Below, in pieces: positions 1 through 9,818 of a stretch of DNA of 64,000 nt. Position 1 is the stretch's first letter. Every line of letters starts with the position of its first letter. The stretch is taken from NCBI RefSeq assembly GCF_026810505.1, contig NZ_CP101750.1, forward strand, positions 4,245,254 to 4,309,253, written 5' to 3'. The position numbers were made by a program, and so were the translations under genes. The notes beneath the pieces were generated by a model, which had not been told where the DNA came from, made no database searches, and saw only the letters and a list, made by a program, of their open reading frames with translations. Source of the DNA: Streptomyces sp. Je 1-369. GTDB taxonomy: Bacteria; Actinomycetota; Actinomycetes; Streptomycetales; Streptomycetaceae.

Positions 1-30
1 ACACGCTCTTCCAGATCCATGGTTCGTAAC

Positions 31-46
31 TTACGTAATTACGTAA
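31..46. promoter_or_regulatory. AT-rich 16-bp perfect palindrome
   Basis: TTACGTAATTACGTAA is a perfect palindrome made of two TTACGTAA units, in an AT-rich patch of otherwise very GC-rich DNA. It lies beyond the purL terminator, so it probably belongs to a gene left of the window. It could be an operator for a dimeric regulator. The assignment rests on symmetry and composition only. Confidence 0.35.
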
Positions 47-77
47 TCTCGTGCAACCCCTGGCCGCACATGCCGAA

Positions 78-108
78 GCCCCCGCCCGGACCAGGTCCGA
101 ACGGGGGC
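78..108 (-). terminator. purL hairpin terminator
   Basis: GCCCCCG and CGGAC arms pair with GTCCG and CGGGGGC across a CAG loop and one 2-nt internal mismatch. The hairpin lies about 15 nt past the purL stop and would end the purSQL transcript. No clear U-run follows, as is common in Streptomyces. Confidence 0.7.
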
Positions 109-123
109 CACGACTGCGAATCG

Positions 124-2369
<2,246 letters not shown>

Positions 2370-2373
<4 letters not shown>

Positions 2374-3050
2374 GCGTTGACCAGCTTCTTCAGGATCGAG
2401 GTGAAGAATCCGAGACCGTCGGTGCGGCCGGTCCCGATCAGCGGCTCGACGGCGTGCTCGGGGTGCGGCATGAGGCCGACGACGTTGCCCGCCTCGTTGG
2501 TGATGCCGGCGATGTCACGGAGCGAGCCGTTGGGGTTGCCGTCGAGGTAGCGGAAGGCGACGCGGCCCTCGGCCTCCAGCATGTCCAGCGTCCGCTCGTC
2601 GGCGGTGTACTGCCCGTCGATGTTCTTCAGCGGGATGCGGATCTCCTGACCGGCCGTGTAGTCGGCGGTCCAGGCGGTCTCCGCGTTCTCCACGCGCAGC
2701 TTCTGCTCGCGGCAGATGAAGTGCAGGTGGCCGTTGCGCAGCATCGCGCCGGGCAGGAGGTGCGTCTCGGTGAGCACCTGGAAGCCGTTGCAGATGCCGA
2801 GGACCGGCATGCCGGCCTTCGCCTGCTCGATGACGGACTCCATCACCGGGGAGAAACGCGAGATGGCACCGGCCCGCAGATAGTCGCCGTAGGAGAAGCC
2901 GCCGGGCAGCACCACGGCGTCGACCTGCTTGAGGTCCTTGTCCTTGTGCCACAGCGGCACGGCTTCGGCGCCCGCCACACGGACGGCGCGCTGGGTGTCG
3001 CGGTCGTCGAGGGTTCCCGGGAAAGTGACGACTCCAATTCGAGCGGTCAC
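2370..3050 (-). CDS. purQ: FGAM synthase glutaminase subunit PurQ
   Basis: The 226-residue class I glutamine amidotransferase hydrolyses glutamine and channels ammonia to PurL. The nucleophile elbow GICNGFQ places the catalytic Cys at residue 87. The motif [12 protein letters not shown] supplies the other two triad residues (His196, Glu198). The GTG start overlaps the purS stop as GTGA, and the stop overlaps the purL start, so all three subunits should be made stoichiometrically from one mRNA. Confidence 0.97.
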
Positions 3051-3328
3051 TTCGCGGCCTCCTCGGCCTTCGGCGTCTCCTGGCCCTCTTCGACCTTTAC
3101 GACGAAGTCCTCGATCACCGTGTTGGCGAGGAAGGTTTCCGCCAACTCGTGGATACGGGCGAGGGCCGCGGCATCCACGGGCCCGTCCACCTCGAGTTCG
3201 AACCGCTTTCCCTGACGTACGTCGGAGATGCCCTGGAAACCGAGGCGCGGCAGTGCACGCTGCACCGCCTGGCCCTGGGGGTCGAGGATCTCCGGCTTGA
3301 GCATGACGTCGACTACGACGCGTGCCAC
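3047..3328 (-). CDS. purS: FGAM synthase accessory subunit PurS
   Basis: The 93-residue protein begins [19 protein letters not shown] and matches PurS, the small dimeric subunit that docks PurQ onto PurL. A GTG two codons upstream (3334) is also possible. The 3328 GTG is preferred because a GGGAG Shine-Dalgarno sits 5 nt before it and MARVVVDV is the usual family N-terminus. It is the first gene of the purSQL operon, so the operon promoter should lie in the long gap before lsr2. Confidence 0.92.
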   Translation of the reverse strand: MARVVVDVMLKPEILDPQGQAVQRALPRLGFQGISDVRQGKRFELEVDGPVDAAALARIHELAETFLANTVIEDFVVKVEEGQETPKAEEAAK

Positions 3329-3686
3329 TGGCACTCCCGGTGTGTGGTGCGTGGTGCTGGCGTGTGCTGCTTGCTGGTGCTGAGCAGGTTCCTTCAGACT
3401 ACCGGCACAAAAATTCTACTCGCGTAGATTCGTAGCAACCTACGAGATGACGGTCACGTTCCGGTGCCCAAACAGGTTTCGAACCGAGAACCTTCACGAT
3501 GAATCCATGAAAGATCACGCAACGTCATTGGAACCTGACACGCGGAGGTATTAGGACAGGCTTCACAATGCAATGCCGGGCACTGTACAAAGGAAATGGC
3601 AATAGTCGATACTTTGCCGAAAACATCCGTGCAATCGGCATCACCGCATGTCAACGCGGTAGAGCCGCGCGAAGGGACCGATATTC
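3329..3686. other. Divergent promoter region purS / lsr2
   Basis: About 360 nt without a convincing gene, visibly more AT-rich than the flanking genes, separating leftward purSQL from rightward lsr2. Both promoters must lie here. Repeated CTACG/CGTAG half-sites are listed separately. The short ORFs crossing it have no family features. Confidence 0.6.
3416..3444. promoter_or_regulatory. Clustered CTAC/GTAG half-sites before purS
   Basis: Four half-sites occur in 29 nt: CTAC-TCGC-GTAG forms one inverted repeat and CGTAG-CAAC-CTACG a second, partly overlapping in register. They lie about 90 nt upstream of purS. This arrangement fits an operator bound by one or two dimers. The regulator is unknown, and similarity to a characterised purine operator is not claimed. 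Confidence 0.4.
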
Positions 3687-4004
3687 GTGGCGCAACGTGT
3701 CGTGGTCACTCTCTTTGACGACATCGACGGCGGGGAAGCGGCGGAAACGGTCGCGTTCGGTCTTGACGGCACCTCGTACGAGATCGACCTCAATCCCACC
3801 AATGCCGAGAAACTGCGCGGGGCACTTGCCCCGTACCTGGAGGCGGCCCGCAAGCGGTCGCGGTCCGGCATCGCCTTCCGGCACACGGCCCTCTCCCCCG
3901 ACCCCTCGGCGGTCCGAGCCTGGGCGCGCTCGCACCACATGAACGTTCCGCCGCGCGGCCGCATCCCGAAGAAGGTCTACGAGGCGTTCGAGGCGGCGAA
4001 CTGA
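3687..4004 (+). CDS. lsr2: Lsr2-family nucleoid-associated protein
   Basis: The 105-residue protein has the full Lsr2 layout. An N-terminal beta dimerisation domain starts MAQRVVVTLFDDIDGGEAAETV. A central acidic/basic linker follows. The C-terminal DNA-binding domain has the segment SAVRAWARSHHMNVPPRGRIP, in which PPRGRIP is the AT-hook-like RGR motif that reads AT-rich minor grooves. Lsr2 silences AT-rich, often foreign, DNA in actinobacteria. The GTG start is preceded by AAGGGA. The C-terminal motif is intact, so it should be functional and could silence the lower-GC island at 18-27 kb. Confidence 0.95.
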   Translation: MAQRVVVTLFDDIDGGEAAETVAFGLDGTSYEIDLNPTNAEKLRGALAPYLEAARKRSRSGIAFRHTALSPDPSAVRAWARSHHMNVPPRGRIPKKVYEAFEAAN

Positions 4005-4029
4005 ACGGCCGCCTGAACCGGCAGGTCCG

Positions 4030-4100
4030 CGCCTGATCCCCGCTTGATCCGTGCCTGATCCGTGCCTGATCCACGTCCGGTCCGCGTCCGATCCGCGCCC
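4030..4100. repeat. Short degenerate tandem repeats (tgatccgtgcc-like)
   Basis: Six or so imperfect 10-11-nt copies related to tgatccgtgcc follow the lsr2 stop and precede the tRNA-Gly pair. Nothing suggests coding. Confidence 0.5.
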
Positions 4101-4196
4101 CTCGGGACAACCGACTTGCGCTGCACCCCCGCTGGTCAGCTAGAGTTCGGAGCACGCCGAGGGGCGAGGCCGAAAGGCCGGGCCTCACGGAGTCAT

Positions 4197-4268
4197 GCGG
4201 GTGTAGTTCAGTAGTAGAACATCCCCCTTCCAGGGGGAAGGCGCAGTGTGCAATTCCTGTCACCCGCT
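4197..4268 (+). tRNA. tRNA-Gly (anticodon TCC)
   Basis: A full cloverleaf is present: acceptor arms GCGGGTG and CACCCGC with discriminator T, and a 5-bp anticodon stem CCCCC/GGGGG around TTCCAGG, giving anticodon TCC. The 72-nt length is normal and CCA is not encoded. It is followed 80 nt later by tRNA-Gly(GCC), probably in one transcript. Confidence 0.96.
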
Positions 4269-4347
4269 CTGCATCGCTCACCGACCGGTCCTCCGGTTGC
4301 GGTAAGCTGGTGCTCGCGCCGATCAGTGAGAGCTGGTCGGAGGCAAT

Positions 4348-4420
4348 GCGAACGTAGCTCAGTTGGTAGAGCGCAACCTTGCCAAGGTTGAGGTCGCGAG
4401 TTCGAACCTCGTCGTTCGCT
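4348..4420 (+). tRNA. tRNA-Gly (anticodon GCC), copy 1
   Basis: A 73-nt cloverleaf with acceptor arms GCGAACG and CGTTCGC, anticodon stem AACCT/AGGTT around TGCCA, and an intact T-arm with TTCGAAC. It differs from the copy at 8629 only by paired, compensating changes in the acceptor and T stems. A strong hairpin terminator follows directly. Confidence 0.96.
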
Positions 4421-4429
4421 CCACGTGAG

Positions 4430-4458
4430 AAGGCCCCGGTCGATTCGACCGGGGCCTT
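4430..4458 (+). terminator. Hairpin terminator after tRNA-Gly pair
   Basis: AAGGCCCCGGTCGA pairs with its complement around a 1-nt centre and is followed by CTTC. It ends the tRNA-Gly transcript. Confidence 0.85.
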
Positions 4459-4600
4459 CTTCGTTTCCTCGGTCGCGTTCTCGGTCGCGTCCTCGGTCGT
4501 ATTCCGTGGCCGATCACGTCTTCCGCCTTCTGACATTTGTCATGCGGGCCGGTGACAAGGCGCACTGCCGACCGCTCCCCGGCCGGGAGACGCTCGGATC

Positions 4601-5548
4601 ATGACTGACCAAGTGATCGACGTGACCGATCTGCGGCGCGTGTACGGGGGCGGTTTCGAGGCGGTACGCGGGGTCTCCTTCGCCGTGGGACGCGGCGAAC
4701 TGTTCGCGCTCCTCGGCACCAACGGCGCCGGCAAGACATCCACCCTCGAACTCCTCGAAGGACTCGCCGCCCCGGCCGACGGACGCGTACGCGTCCTCGG
4801 GCACGACCCGTACACCGAACGCGCCAAGGTACGGCCCCGCATCGGCGTCATGCTCCAAGAGGGCGGATTCCCCACGGAGTTGACCGTCCGGGAGACCGCC
4901 CGCATGTGGGCGGGGTGCACCAGCGGCGCCATGCCCGTCGGTGAGGCCCTGGAGACCGTCGGGCTCGGCAAACGGTCCGGCGTACGGGTGAAGCAGCTGT
5001 CCGGCGGCGAGAAGCGCCGCCTCGACCTCGCCATGGCGCTCCTCAGCAGGCCCGAGGTGCTCTTCCTCGACGAACCCACCACCGGCCTCGACGCCGAAGG
5101 GCGCCGCGAGACCTGGAAGTTGGTGCAGGACCTGCGCGACAACGGCACGACCGTGCTGCTCACCACGCACTACCTGGAAGAGGCCGAGGCGCTCGCCGAC
5201 CGCCTCGCGATCCTGCACGAGGGCCGTATCGCCGCCGAGGGAAGCGTCTCCGACGTGGTCGCCAGCCAGCCCTCGCACATCTCCTTCGAGCTGCCCGACG
5301 GCTACTTCGTCGGCGACCTGCCGCCCCTCGGCGAGCTGGGCGTGAGCGGCCACGAGACGTCGGGGAGGAGGGTCCGGCTGCGTACGAACGAACTCCAACG
5401 CGCGGCCACCGGGCTGCTGTTGTGGGCCAGAGACGCACGGGTCGAGCTCGCCGGACTCGACGTACGGGCGGCATCCCTGGAGGAGGCGTTCCTGCGCATC
5501 GCACGCGCAGCCGAGAGCGGCGCGAAGAACGAGGAGATGGCGGCATGA
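4601..5548 (+). CDS. ABC-2 type transporter ATP-binding protein
   Basis: The 315-residue ATPase has Walker A GTNGAGKT (residues 39-46), the signature LSGGEKRRLDLAMAL (about 134-148), Walker B VLFLDEPTTGLD (about 153-164) and the H-loop TTHYLEEAEAL. The C-terminal 80 residues form the extra domain typical of drug/lipid exporters of the DrrA type. GGGAG precedes the ATG. The stop overlaps the start of the permease gene, so the two form one exporter. The substrate cannot be read from sequence. The downstream histidine kinase and regulator suggest induction by an envelope or antibiotic signal. Confidence 0.93.
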   Translation: MTDQVIDVTDLRRVYGGGFEAVRGVSFAVGRGELFALLGTNGAGKTSTLELLEGLAAPADGRVRVLGHDPYTERAKVRPRIGVMLQEGGFPTELTVRETARMWAGCTSGAMPVGEALETVGLGKRSGVRVKQLSGGEKRRLDLAMALLSRPEVLFLDEPTTGLDAEGRRETWKLVQDLRDNGTTVLLTTHYLEEAEALADRLAILHEGRIAAEGSVSDVVASQPSHISFELPDGYFVGDLPPLGELGVSGHETSGRRVRLRTNELQRAATGLLLWARDARVELAGLDVRAASLEEAFLRIARAAESGAKNEEMAA

Positions 5549-6369
5549 GCACGACGACCACGAAGACCACGAAGACCACGAGGACCGCGAGGACCGCGAC
5601 GGCCACGACGACGCCCGCAGGACGCATGCGGGCGCTCGCGCGCTCCGAGATGACGCTGCTCGGGCGGAGCAAGGGCACGCTGTTCGCGGCGCTGTTCGTG
5701 CCTGCCGTGATCCCGTTCAGCATGCGGCAGGCCGCCGACGGCATGGACTTGAAGGGCACCGGACTCGACATCGGCACCGTCGTACTGCCGAGCGCCCTCG
5801 GCTTCTCCCTGCTCTTCGCCGTGTACTCGGCGCTGACCGCCGTCTACGTCGCCCGGCGCGAGGAACTCGTACTCAAGCGGCTGCGCACCGGCGAGCTGCG
5901 GGACCCCGAGATCCTGGCGGGCGCCGCACTGCCCTCGGTCCTCATCGGCGTCGTGCAGTGCCTCGTCCTCTCCGTGGGCTGCGCGGTGCTCCTCGACGCG
6001 GGGGGCCCGAGCGCGCCGCACCTCGTCGTCCTCGGCGTCGTCGCGGGCCTCGTGATGTTCGCCGCGCTGGCCGCCGTCACCGGGAGCTTCAGCCGGTCCA
6101 CCGAGTCCGCGCAGGTCATGGCCATGCCCCTGCTCTTCGTGTCGATGCTCGGCTCCGGGCTCTTCGTCCCCCTGGAGGTCATGCCCGACAAGCTCGCCTC
6201 GGTCTGCGAGCTGCTGCCTCTGTCGCCCGTCATCGAGCTGATCCGCGGCGGCTGGGCAGGCAACCTCTCCGCCGGTGACGCGCTCGGCGCCGCCGCCACC
6301 GCGGTGGCCTGGACCGCGCTCGCGGTGTTTGCTGTACGGCGGTGGTTCCGGTGGGAACCACGGCACTGA
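5545..6369 (+). CDS. ABC-2 type transporter permease
   Basis: The 274-residue protein has about six hydrophobic segments and the usual ABC-2 pattern: a cytoplasmic Thr-rich N-terminus, then MTLLGRSKGTLFAALFVPAV, later segments, and the late motif LPLSPVIELIRGGW. The ATG overlaps the ATPase stop as ATGA, so coupled translation is expected. The first 25 residues are an odd run of T, K, R and A (STTTTKTTKTTRTARTATAT), encoded by near-repeats of acgaccacgaag, and probably form a disordered extension. It should be the membrane half of the 4601-5548 exporter. Confidence 0.9.
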   Translation: MSTTTTKTTKTTRTARTATATTTPAGRMRALARSEMTLLGRSKGTLFAALFVPAVIPFSMRQAADGMDLKGTGLDIGTVVLPSALGFSLLFAVYSALTAVYVARREELVLKRLRTGELRDPEILAGAALPSVLIGVVQCLVLSVGCAVLLDAGGPSAPHLVVLGVVAGLVMFAALAAVTGSFSRSTESAQVMAMPLLFVSMLGSGLFVPLEVMPDKLASVCELLPLSPVIELIRGGWAGNLSAGDALGAAATAVAWTALAVFAVRRWFRWEPRH

Positions 6370-6383
6370 GGGAGGCGACGGAC

Positions 6384-8000
6384 GTGGTCGGCCGGATGCG
6401 GGCCTGGCAGCGGAGCTGGCACGGGCGCAGCAAGATCGAGAAGGTCGAGTTCCAGTCGACGGTGACGTGGCACCTGATGCCGTGGATCTTCTTCCTCAGC
6501 TGGGTCTCGGTACCGCTCGGCCTGGGCCTGCGCCACGACCTCGCCCCACAGCTCTTCGGCTGGACCCTGATCGTGACGGCCGCCGCGCAGTGCTTGCAGG
6601 CCAACCGCTCACTGCGTCACTCCATCGACCACTACCTGCGGCGGGCCCCGCTGCCGCGCCGCGACCTCGTCGTGGCGGGCGTCCTCATGACCGCCACGAT
6701 GGGACTGGCCGTGGGCCTCCAAGCGGTGGACGGGGTGCGCTCGGAGATGCTGGGCCTCACCGCGCTGTTCGTCCCCATACCGTTCGCCCAGTCGCTCGCC
6801 TTCTCCGCCACCATCCGCGGCTACGCGGCCCGCATGGCGCTGGTCGTCGTCGCGGCCGTCGGTGCGTTCGCCGTCGCCGGGGCACGCGGCGGGCAGCTCG
6901 TCGCGATCGGCGTCGTCATCGCCTTCGCAGGCTTCCTCGCGCTGGTCTCCACGCGCTGCGGCGCCTGGACGCTCTCTGTGATGTGGGAGGCCGACCGGGC
7001 CCGCGAGGTCGAGGCGCGGCTCGCGGTCGCGGAGGAGCGGCTGCGGTTCGGGCGGGACCTGCACGACGTGATGGGCCGCAACCTCGCCGTCATCGCCTTG
7101 AAGAGCGAACTCGCGGTGCAGCTCGCGCGCCGGGGGCGCCCGGAGGCCGTGGACCAGATGGTCGAGGTGCAGCGGATCGCGCAGGAGTCGCAGCGGGAAG
7201 TACGAGAGGTCGTACGCGGATACCGCGAGGCCGACCTGAAGGTGGAACTCGCCGGTGCGCAGGGCGTGTTGGAGGCGGCCGGGATCAAGTGCCGGGTCAT
7301 CGGGTCCGGGGCGGCGCTGCCCGCCTCGGTCCAGTCGGCGCTGGGATGGGTCGTGCGGGAGGCAGCGACGAACGTGCTGCGGCACGGCGACGCGGGACGG
7401 TGCGACATCGCTCTCGCTGTGAGTGAGGGACGGGCGACGTTGAGCGTGGAGAACGACGGGGTGCCGGAGGGGGCGCCGGTGGGAGCGCCGGTGGGGCGGG
7501 GGGCAGGTCTTGGGGGGAGTGGGGCCGGGGGCGCGGGGAGTGGGCATGGGGCTGAGGTCGCGGGGAGTGGGTCGGAGGTCGCGGGGCGTGGGTCGGGGGT
7601 CGCGGGGCAGGGGGCCGGGGTCGCGTGGCGCGAGACTCGGGTCGCGGGGAGTGGCTCCGGGCTCGTGGGGCTGCGGGAGCGGCTTGCCGCGGTGGGCGGG
7701 ACACTGGACTTCGCGTCCGGCGACGGGGTCTTCCGGCTCGCCGTGCAGGTGCCGCTGCCGCCGTCGGAGGGGCCGGGGACGTGGGCGGCGGGGCAGGCGG
7801 GGCAGGCAGGGCAGGCGGGGCAGAAGGGGTGCCCGGGGCAGTCCGGGCAGGCAGGGGAGGCAGAGCCGCCGGGGCAGACAGAGCACCCGGGGCAGATGGG
7901 GCAAGCGGGGCAGGCAGGCCAGGAGGGGCAGGGCCCCGGGTACGGTCCCGGGTCCCGTCCCGGACCCCGTTCCGGTTCGGGTGGGGAGGTGGCGGCGTGA
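6384..8000 (+). CDS. NarL/DesK-type sensor histidine kinase with G/A-rich inserts
   Basis: I place the start at the GTG 8 nt after GGAGG, giving 538 residues. Several transmembrane segments occupy roughly residues 25-195. The HisKA_3 motif RDLHDVMG follows (His227), then the N-box WVVREAATNVLRH and D-box SVENDG. Between the D-box and the last ATP-lid element GSGLVGLRERL lies an insert of about 55 residues rich in G, A, S and V. After the ATPase domain comes a tail of about 75 residues with GQAGQ-type triplets resembling collagen. Both low-complexity parts are unusual for the family. The gene follows the exporter operon and overlaps the response regulator start, so it probably senses an envelope stress relevant to the exporter. 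Confidence 0.88.
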   Translation: MVGRMRAWQRSWHGRSKIEKVEFQSTVTWHLMPWIFFLSWVSVPLGLGLRHDLAPQLFGWTLIVTAAAQCLQANRSLRHSIDHYLRRAPLPRRDLVVAGVLMTATMGLAVGLQAVDGVRSEMLGLTALFVPIPFAQSLAFSATIRGYAARMALVVVAAVGAFAVAGARGGQLVAIGVVIAFAGFLALVSTRCGAWTLSVMWEADRAREVEARLAVAEERLRFGRDLHDVMGRNLAVIALKSELAVQLARRGRPEAVDQMVEVQRIAQESQREVREVVRGYREADLKVELAGAQGVLEAAGIKCRVIGSGAALPASVQSALGWVVREAATNVLRHGDAGRCDIALAVSEGRATLSVENDGVPEGAPVGAPVGRGAGLGGSGAGGAGSGHGAEVAGSGSEVAGRGSGVAGQGAGVAWRETRVAGSGSGLVGLRERLAAVGGTLDFASGDGVFRLAVQVPLPPSEGPGTWAAGQAGQAGQAGQKGCPGQSGQAGEAEPPGQTEHPGQMGQAGQAGQEGQGPGYGPGSRPGPRSGSGGEVAA

Positions 8001-8605
8001 GGCTTCGCGTGTTGCTTGCCGATGATGAGCACCTCATCCGGGGCGCGCTCGCCGCGCTGCTCGCGCTGGAGGACGACCTCGTCGTCGTCGCCGAGGCCGC
8101 GTCAGGGCCCGAGGCGCTCGCCATGGCGCGGGCCCACCGGCCCGACGTCGCCGTCCTCGATCTGCAGATGCCGGGCGCCGACGGTGTGAGTGTGGCCACA
8201 TCCCTGCGCGACGAACTCCCCGACTGCAGGACCATGATCGTGACGAGTCATGGCAGACCCGGACATCTGAAACGGGCCCTCGCGGTGGGCGTACGAGGCT
8301 TCGTGCCGAAGACCGTCAGCGCCCAGCGCCTCGCCGAGATCATCCGTACCGTGCACTCCGGAAACCGTTACGTGGACCCGGAGTTGGCCGCCGACGCCAT
8401 CTCCGCCGGGGACTCACCGCTGACCGCCCGCGAGGCCGAGGTGCTCGAACTCGCCGCCGACGGCGCGCCCGTCGCGGAGATCGCCGAGCGCGCCGCGCTC
8501 TCCCAGGGAACCGTCCGCAACTACCTCTCCTCCGCGGCCACCAAAATCGGTGCCGAGAACCGTCATGCCGCGGTGCGTCTCGCACGCGAGCGAGGTTGGG
8601 TATAG
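7997..8605 (+). CDS. NarL/FixJ-type response regulator
   Basis: The 202-residue protein starts at a GTG that overlaps the kinase stop as GTGA. The receiver domain has acidic residues ADDEH, the phosphoacceptor Asp55 in VLDLQMPG, the switch residue in MIVTSHG and the conserved Lys in FVPKTVS. A LuxR-type HTH follows (LTAREAEVLELAADG ... GTVRNYLSSAATKIGAENR). It is the cognate partner of the preceding kinase. DesR-like homologues activate adjacent transporters, so the ABC genes at 4601-6369 are the likely target. The stop codon lies in a TATAGT that may double as the -10 box of the following tRNA gene. Confidence 0.92.
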   Translation: MRLRVLLADDEHLIRGALAALLALEDDLVVVAEAASGPEALAMARAHRPDVAVLDLQMPGADGVSVATSLRDELPDCRTMIVTSHGRPGHLKRALAVGVRGFVPKTVSAQRLAEIIRTVHSGNRYVDPELAADAISAGDSPLTAREAEVLELAADGAPVAEIAERAALSQGTVRNYLSSAATKIGAENRHAAVRLARERGWV

Positions 8606-8628
8606 TTGTCCTCGCGCTACGGCGCAGC

Positions 8629-8701
8629 GCGGACGTAGCTCAGTTGGTAGAGCGCAACCTTGCCAAGGTTGAGGTCGCCAGTTCGAACCTGGTCGTCCGC
8701 T
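8629..8701 (+). tRNA. tRNA-Gly (anticodon GCC), copy 2
   Basis: A 73-nt cloverleaf: acceptor GCGGACG/CGTCCGC, the same anticodon arm as copy 1, and a T-arm with CCAG/CTGG. Each difference from copy 1 is compensated on the paired strand, so both copies should be functional. It begins 23 nt after the response-regulator stop. Confidence 0.96.
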
Positions 8702-8707
8702 CAGTGA

Positions 8708-8736
8708 AAGGCCCCGGTCCTCTGGACCGGGGCCTT
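8708..8736 (+). terminator. Hairpin terminator after tRNA-Gly
   Basis: AAGGCCCCGGTCC and GGACCGGGGCCTT form a perfect 13-bp stem with a TCT loop, followed by CTTC. It lies between the rightward tRNA and leftward purC and could serve both directions. Confidence 0.87.
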
Positions 8737-8767
8737 CTTCATGCTCAGCTGCTGCGGTACGCCCCGC

Positions 8768-9664
8768 CTACCAGGGCGTACCGGTGAGCCGCTCGAACGC
8801 CTCGATGTACTTGGCGCGCGTGGCGTCCACCACGTCCTGCGGCAGCGCGGGCGGCGGCTGCTCGCTCCTGCGGTCCCAGCCCGAGGCCGGCGAGGTCAGC
8901 CAGTTCCGTACGAACTGCTTGTCGTACGACGGCTGCGCGCGGCCCGGCTCCCACTGGTCCGCGGGCCAGAAACGCGAGGAGTCCGGGGTCAGGACCTCGT
9001 CGGCGAGGATGAGCTCATCCCCGGCGAAGCCGAACTCGAACTTCGTGTCGGCGAGGATCAGGCCGCGCTCGCGCGCGATGTCCAGCGCCCTGCCGTAGAC
9101 CGCGAGGGTCGTCTGGCGCAGCTGCGCCGCGGTCTCCGCACCGACCTGGCGGGCGACCTCCTCGTACGACACGTTCTCGTCGTGCTCGCCGACGGCGGCC
9201 TTCGCGGCGGGCGTGAAGATCGGCGCGGGCAGCTCGGAGCCGTCGACCAGGCCCTCGGGCAGGGCGAGGCCGCAGACCGTACGCGTCTCGTTGTACTCAA
9301 GGAGGCCCGAGCCCGTCAGATAGCCGCGGGCGACACACTCGACCGGGACCATCTCCAGGGACCTGCAGACCAGCGTGCGGCCCTCCCAGTCGGCGGGCGC
9401 GCCCTTCGGCAGCTCCGTGGAGATGACGTGGTTCGGCACGAGGTCCGCGAGCTGGTCGAACCACCACAGGGAGAGCTGGGTGAGGACGCGGCCCTTGTCG
9501 GGGATCTCCGACGGCAGCACCCAGTCATAGGCGGAGAGGCGGTCGCTGGCGACCATGACGAGCTCGCCCGCCTCGTTCTGGTACAGCTCGCGCACCTTGC
9601 CGGTGTGGAGGTGGACCAGGCCCGGCACCTGGAGCGGCTCGGGCTTTTCTACGAATCCGGACAC
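8768..9664 (-). CDS. purC: SAICAR synthase PurC
   Basis: The 298-residue enzyme joins CAIR and aspartate to form SAICAR in purine synthesis. Visible family motifs are HTGKVRELY, SDRLSAYDWVLPSEIPDKG, the PVECVARGYLTGSG block, LADTKFEFG and DEVLTPDSSRFW. The start is a GTG with a GGGAGG Shine-Dalgarno 5 nt upstream. It is a monocistronic gene within the core purine neighbourhood (purSQL on one side, purD on the other). Confidence 0.97.
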   Translation of the reverse strand: MSGFVEKPEPLQVPGLVHLHTGKVRELYQNEAGELVMVASDRLSAYDWVLPSEIPDKGRVLTQLSLWWFDQLADLVPNHVISTELPKGAPADWEGRTLVCRSLEMVPVECVARGYLTGSGLLEYNETRTVCGLALPEGLVDGSELPAPIFTPAAKAAVGEHDENVSYEEVARQVGAETAAQLRQTTLAVYGRALDIARERGLILADTKFEFGFAGDELILADEVLTPDSSRFWPADQWEPGRAQPSYDKQFVRNWLTSPASGWDRRSEQPPPALPQDVVDATRAKYIEAFERLTGTPW

Positions 9665-9818
9665 GGTTCCCTCCCGTGGTTCTGGCCAAGTGAGGTCGAT
9701 TCTCCCGTATGGGAGGTGTGGTTTTGGCCAGGGGTTGAGTGGGGCGGGCGAATGGTCGGTCGAGTGGGCGTCGAGTGCGCGGCCGAGGTGGCGCCGAGTG
9801 CGCGGTCGAGTGGGGTGG

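Noticed and set aside
3329..3686. Purine riboswitch upstream of purS
   Set aside because: No purine aptamer core (conserved loop-loop and junction) could be found. The symmetry fits protein-binding half-sites better.
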